From: Fidelibacterota bacterium
GTDB lineage: Bacteria > Fidelibacterota > Fidelibacteria > Fidelibacterales > Fidelibacteraceae
Assembly (NCBI GenBank): GCA_030629925.1
Contig: DAOVOB010000009.1
Coordinates: forward strand, 1-14,641
Direction of reading: 5' to 3'
Length of the DNA: 14,641 bases
A program made the translations under genes and the position numbers. The notes below the pieces were generated by a model. That model ran no database searches and had not been told where the DNA came from. It was given only the letters and a program-made list of their open reading frames with translations. Shown here piece by piece: positions 12,452 to 14,641 of this stretch. How positions within the stretch are numbered: position 1 is the first letter of the stretch; every line of letters begins with the position of its first letter.

Positions 12452-13681
12452 ATGAAAGTATCATTCAGACGACTAGCCTATAATGTATTTTTTAGATTAT
12501 CACCGATCTTGATCGTGGTCTTGCTTGAATTAGCCTTGCGTTTTATAGGCGTAGGCGAATCATATTTGCTTTTTAATCAATCAGATAATGCTCAAAATTA
12601 TGAATTGAATCAGATCTATTATCGTCGCTTTATCTCTCCGAAACAATTCACTAATGTAGATATCTTGCCGCAAGAGATCCCCGTGGAGAAAGCGGAAAAT
12701 TCTTATCGAATATTTTTGATCGGTGACCAGACTCTTTGTTCGGCATTTCCTGATATTAATAAGGAACAGATCATTCCGGATTTCAAAGAAGAAGATTCGG
12801 TTTATTATGATATTGTGCAATTGGTAGTACCCTATACCAACAGTTTTGCAATGAAACGACTTGTCCGCTGTATAAATCGATATGAGGCAGATGCTTGCGT
12901 TGTTGTAATGGGCGGAAATGAGTTCTATGGAATTCCCAGGAAAAGCACTTGGATGCAAGATATTGATAATTACTGGGGCCTAAATTTCTTTGTAAGCATG
13001 AAAAATCACCGTTTCATTCAAATATTAGATCGCTTTATCTATTTGAAGAAGGATCCTCAGGAAGTTTTTCCACCACGTGATCCCGATGAATGGCTCGTAG
13101 CATATGAATCCACTAGCTATATGGAGTCCAGATCATATTTTGAACGCAATTTGAAAAAAATCGCAAAAAAAAGCGATTGCCCCGTTTTCTTTGTTTCTAT
13201 GCCTGTGAATATTAAAACGCCACCCTATCGTTCGCTTTTTGACGATAAAGAATTACAGGATGATAACTTTTCACAAGAATGTGAAATATTAGTTGCTAAT
13301 GCTGATCGTTTTACTATTGAACGCTGGATCGATGACCTAGAAGCCTGGGAACCAAAAACGGCTATCTATCATTATTGCAAGGCAATGATATCAGAGCATG
13401 CAGGGAATAGTGAAGAAGCCCTTAAATATTATGAAAAAGCATTGGAACTGGATGCATTCCGGGTCAGAATGGACCCGCAATTCTATGACTTGATCAAACA
13501 AAGTTTTATGTTAGAAAATATTGAACATATTGACTTGCAAGCTCGTATAAATGAAATGAGTAATGCAGGACTTTCAATTGATCGCTATTTTAGCAACGGT
13601 ATTAATATGAATACGGGTGGTAAAGACCTGTTTACTGCACAGATCAGATCTACTCTGATCGATTATTTTAATCAAAAATAA
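12452..13681 (+). CDS. Membrane-anchored SGNH-hydrolase-like protein with TPR segment, catalytic motifs degenerate
   Basis: This 409-residue protein has an N-terminal membrane anchor (about 17-34). An SGNH-like domain follows and is interrupted by a TPR-like stretch at about 303-336 ('AIYHYCKAMISEHAGNSEEA' then 'YYEKALELDA'). Related proteins carry a block I such as 'GGSTTxG' and an Asn block such as 'GHNEFYG'. Here block I reads 'IFLIGDQTLCSAFP' (87-100), with Gln where the nucleophilic Ser is expected. The Asn block survives as 'VVMGGNEFYG' (151-160). The C-terminal DxxH block, expected near 380-390, is replaced by 'NGINMNTGGKDLF' (382-394) without His. The enzyme is therefore probably inactive or re-purposed. 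The ATG at 12452 has no clear SD and sits two bases after the stop of the small membrane protein, which suggests coupled translation. Its role is not known. Confidence 0.7.
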   Translation: MKVSFRRLAYNVFFRLSPILIVVLLELALRFIGVGESYLLFNQSDNAQNYELNQIYYRRFISPKQFTNVDILPQEIPVEKAENSYRIFLIGDQTLCSAFPDINKEQIIPDFKEEDSVYYDIVQLVVPYTNSFAMKRLVRCINRYEADACVVVMGGNEFYGIPRKSTWMQDIDNYWGLNFFVSMKNHRFIQILDRFIYLKKDPQEVFPPRDPDEWLVAYESTSYMESRSYFERNLKKIAKKSDCPVFFVSMPVNIKTPPYRSLFDDKELQDDNFSQECEILVANADRFTIERWIDDLEAWEPKTAIYHYCKAMISEHAGNSEEALKYYEKALELDAFRVRMDPQFYDLIKQSFMLENIEHIDLQARINEMSNAGLSIDRYFSNGINMNTGGKDLFTAQIRSTLIDYFNQK

Positions 13682-13685
13682 TTAT

Positions 13686-13690
13686 GAGGG
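13686..13690 (+). promoter_or_regulatory. Shine-Dalgarno site of the MBL/beta-CASP gene
   Basis: GAGGG lies seven bases before ATG 13698. It overlaps an out-of-frame ATG at 13684 and supports 13698 as the start of the metallo-beta-lactamase protein. Confidence 0.7.
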
Positions 13691-13697
13691 TATTACG

Positions 13698-14641
13698 ATG
13701 GCTTCACTTCGTTTTCTTGGTGCAACAGGAACTGTAACCGGTTCGAAATATGTATTTTCTCATAAAAACTCAAATATTATGGTGGACTGCGGACTCTTTC
13801 AAGGTCTTAAAGAATTGCGTTTGCGAAACTGGACACCACTTAAAATGAATGTCAATGATCTTGATGCCATTGTTTTGACTCATGCCCATATTGACCATAC
13901 CGGCTATTTGCCTCGCCTTATCAAACAGGGCTATAATAAACCAGTCTATTGTACCGAACCTACCCGTGATCTTTTGGAGATCATGCTTCTTGATTCTGCT
14001 CATTTGCAGGAAGAAGATGCAAAGTATGCCAATAAGAAAGGGACTTCAAAACATAGTCCTGCCATGCCTCTATATTCCACCGAGGATGCCAGAAAGACTA
14101 TAGCTCTACTAAAAGGTATTCCTTATGATACCCCTTTTCGTCCAACAGCAGAAGTTTTAATGACATTTCAGGATGCAGGTCACATTCTTGGCTCGGCTTT
14201 TGTAATAGGACGCTGGCAAGAGGAGAGCGGTGAAGAGAAAAAGATCGTGTTTTCGGGCGATCTGGGGCGTTTTGAGCGCCCAATTCTTAAAGATCCATCA
14301 CCAGTGCTTGATGCAGATTATCTCCTTGTAGAATCGACTTATGGCGCTCGCTTGCATGAGCAAGGTGACCCCAAGGAAGAATTACAGCGAATTATTAATG
14401 ATACGATAAAAAGAGGTGGAGTTGTTGTGATCCCGGCATTTGCGGTTGGACGTACTCAGGAACTCCTTTATACCATACGTGAATTAGAAAGTGAAGGTCG
14501 AATTCCCGTTCTACCGGTTTATGTTGATAGTCCTATGGCTATTAAAGCAACAAAACTATATTCCAAACATACTGAGATCTATGATGAAGAGGCGAATGCC
14601 CTGAAAGAACAGGGGAAAGATGTTCTACTAACGCAACGAAC
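13698..14641 (+). CDS. MBL-fold/beta-CASP ribonuclease-like protein (5' part, cut by window end)
   Basis: The first 314 codons are open to the window edge. The protein belongs to the metallo-beta-lactamase family with a beta-CASP insert, related to CPSF73/Ysh1-type and RNase J-type RNA nucleases. The N-terminus 'FLGATGTVTGSKY' (6-18) and 'DCGLFQG' (30-36) are typical. Motif 2 is 'THAHIDHTG' (61-69), motif 3 'DAGHILGSA' (about 157-165) and motif 4 'SGDLGR' (about 184-189). The beta-CASP start is 'ESTYG' (about 207-211), followed by 'PAFAVGRTQELLY' and 'YVDSPMA'. All visible metal ligands are intact. The 'GTVTGS' start and overall plan fit stand-alone bacterial CPSF73-like proteins better than RNase J. 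RNA cleavage or exonuclease activity is likely by family. The C-terminal motifs lie outside the window. Confidence 0.92.
   Translation, partial: MASLRFLGATGTVTGSKYVFSHKNSNIMVDCGLFQGLKELRLRNWTPLKMNVNDLDAIVLTHAHIDHTGYLPRLIKQGYNKPVYCTEPTRDLLEIMLLDSAHLQEEDAKYANKKGTSKHSPAMPLYSTEDARKTIALLKGIPYDTPFRPTAEVLMTFQDAGHILGSAFVIGRWQEESGEEKKIVFSGDLGRFERPILKDPSPVLDADYLLVESTYGARLHEQGDPKEELQRIINDTIKRGGVVVIPAFAVGRTQELLYTIRELESEGRIPVLPVYVDSPMAIKATKLYSKHTEIYDEEANALKEQGKDVLLTQR

Overview
The window reads as a stretch of a low-GC bacterial chromosome (AT-rich by eye) in which every convincing gene lies on the + strand with very short spacers or overlaps. No phage, transposon, CRISPR, rRNA or tRNA signal was found. 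The codon style, the ATG/GTG/TTG start mix and the Shine-Dalgarno (SD) sites are bacterial. An uncultured FCB-type lineage such as Cloacimonadota would fit the low GC and the SGNH/TPR plus small membrane protein pair, but this is a guess; no marker gene here fixes the phylum.

Layout. (1) 86-2031: a YbbR/CdaR-type membrane-anchored protein overlapping tsaD (tRNA t6A modification). (2) 2044-10948: a nearly complete common aromatic pathway as one gene block. It holds two tandem DAHP synthase genes (aroF1, aroF2), a prephenate dehydrogenase-prephenate dehydratase fusion, aroA, aroE, aroC, aroK, aroB and aroQ. All seven steps from PEP + erythrose-4-phosphate to chorismate are present, followed by both prephenate-consuming activities, but no chorismate mutase is encoded. 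(3) 10945-12247: a 3-methyladenine DNA glycosylase and a CPBP-family membrane protease, joined to the aro genes by short overlaps. (4) 12300-13681: a 49-codon membrane protein resembling DUF5989 and a membrane-anchored SGNH/TPR protein whose catalytic motifs look degenerate. (5) 13698-end: the first 314 codons of an MBL/beta-CASP ribonuclease-like protein, cut by the window edge.

How the genes work together. DAHP synthase, AroB, AroQ, AroE, AroK, AroA and AroC make chorismate. An unlinked chorismate mutase would make prephenate, and the fusion protein would send it towards both tyrosine and phenylalanine. The fusion has no ACT domain, so feedback control is probably concentrated on the two DAHP synthases. 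These share a catalytic barrel partly homogenised at the DNA level (7 differences in 314 nt) but have diverged N-terminal regulatory domains, including Ser31 versus Ile31 at a known inhibitor-contact position.

The most interesting signals are the aroF gene-conversion tract with diverged regulatory domains, a nested stem-loop in the only sizeable spacer of the aro block (between the two aroF genes), the unusual fusion with altered dehydratase motifs, the apparently catalytically dead SGNH protein, and two different 7-bp tandem repeats squeezed into the 54-nt gap before aroA. No convincing promoter or intrinsic terminator was seen anywhere, so transcription limits are unknown.
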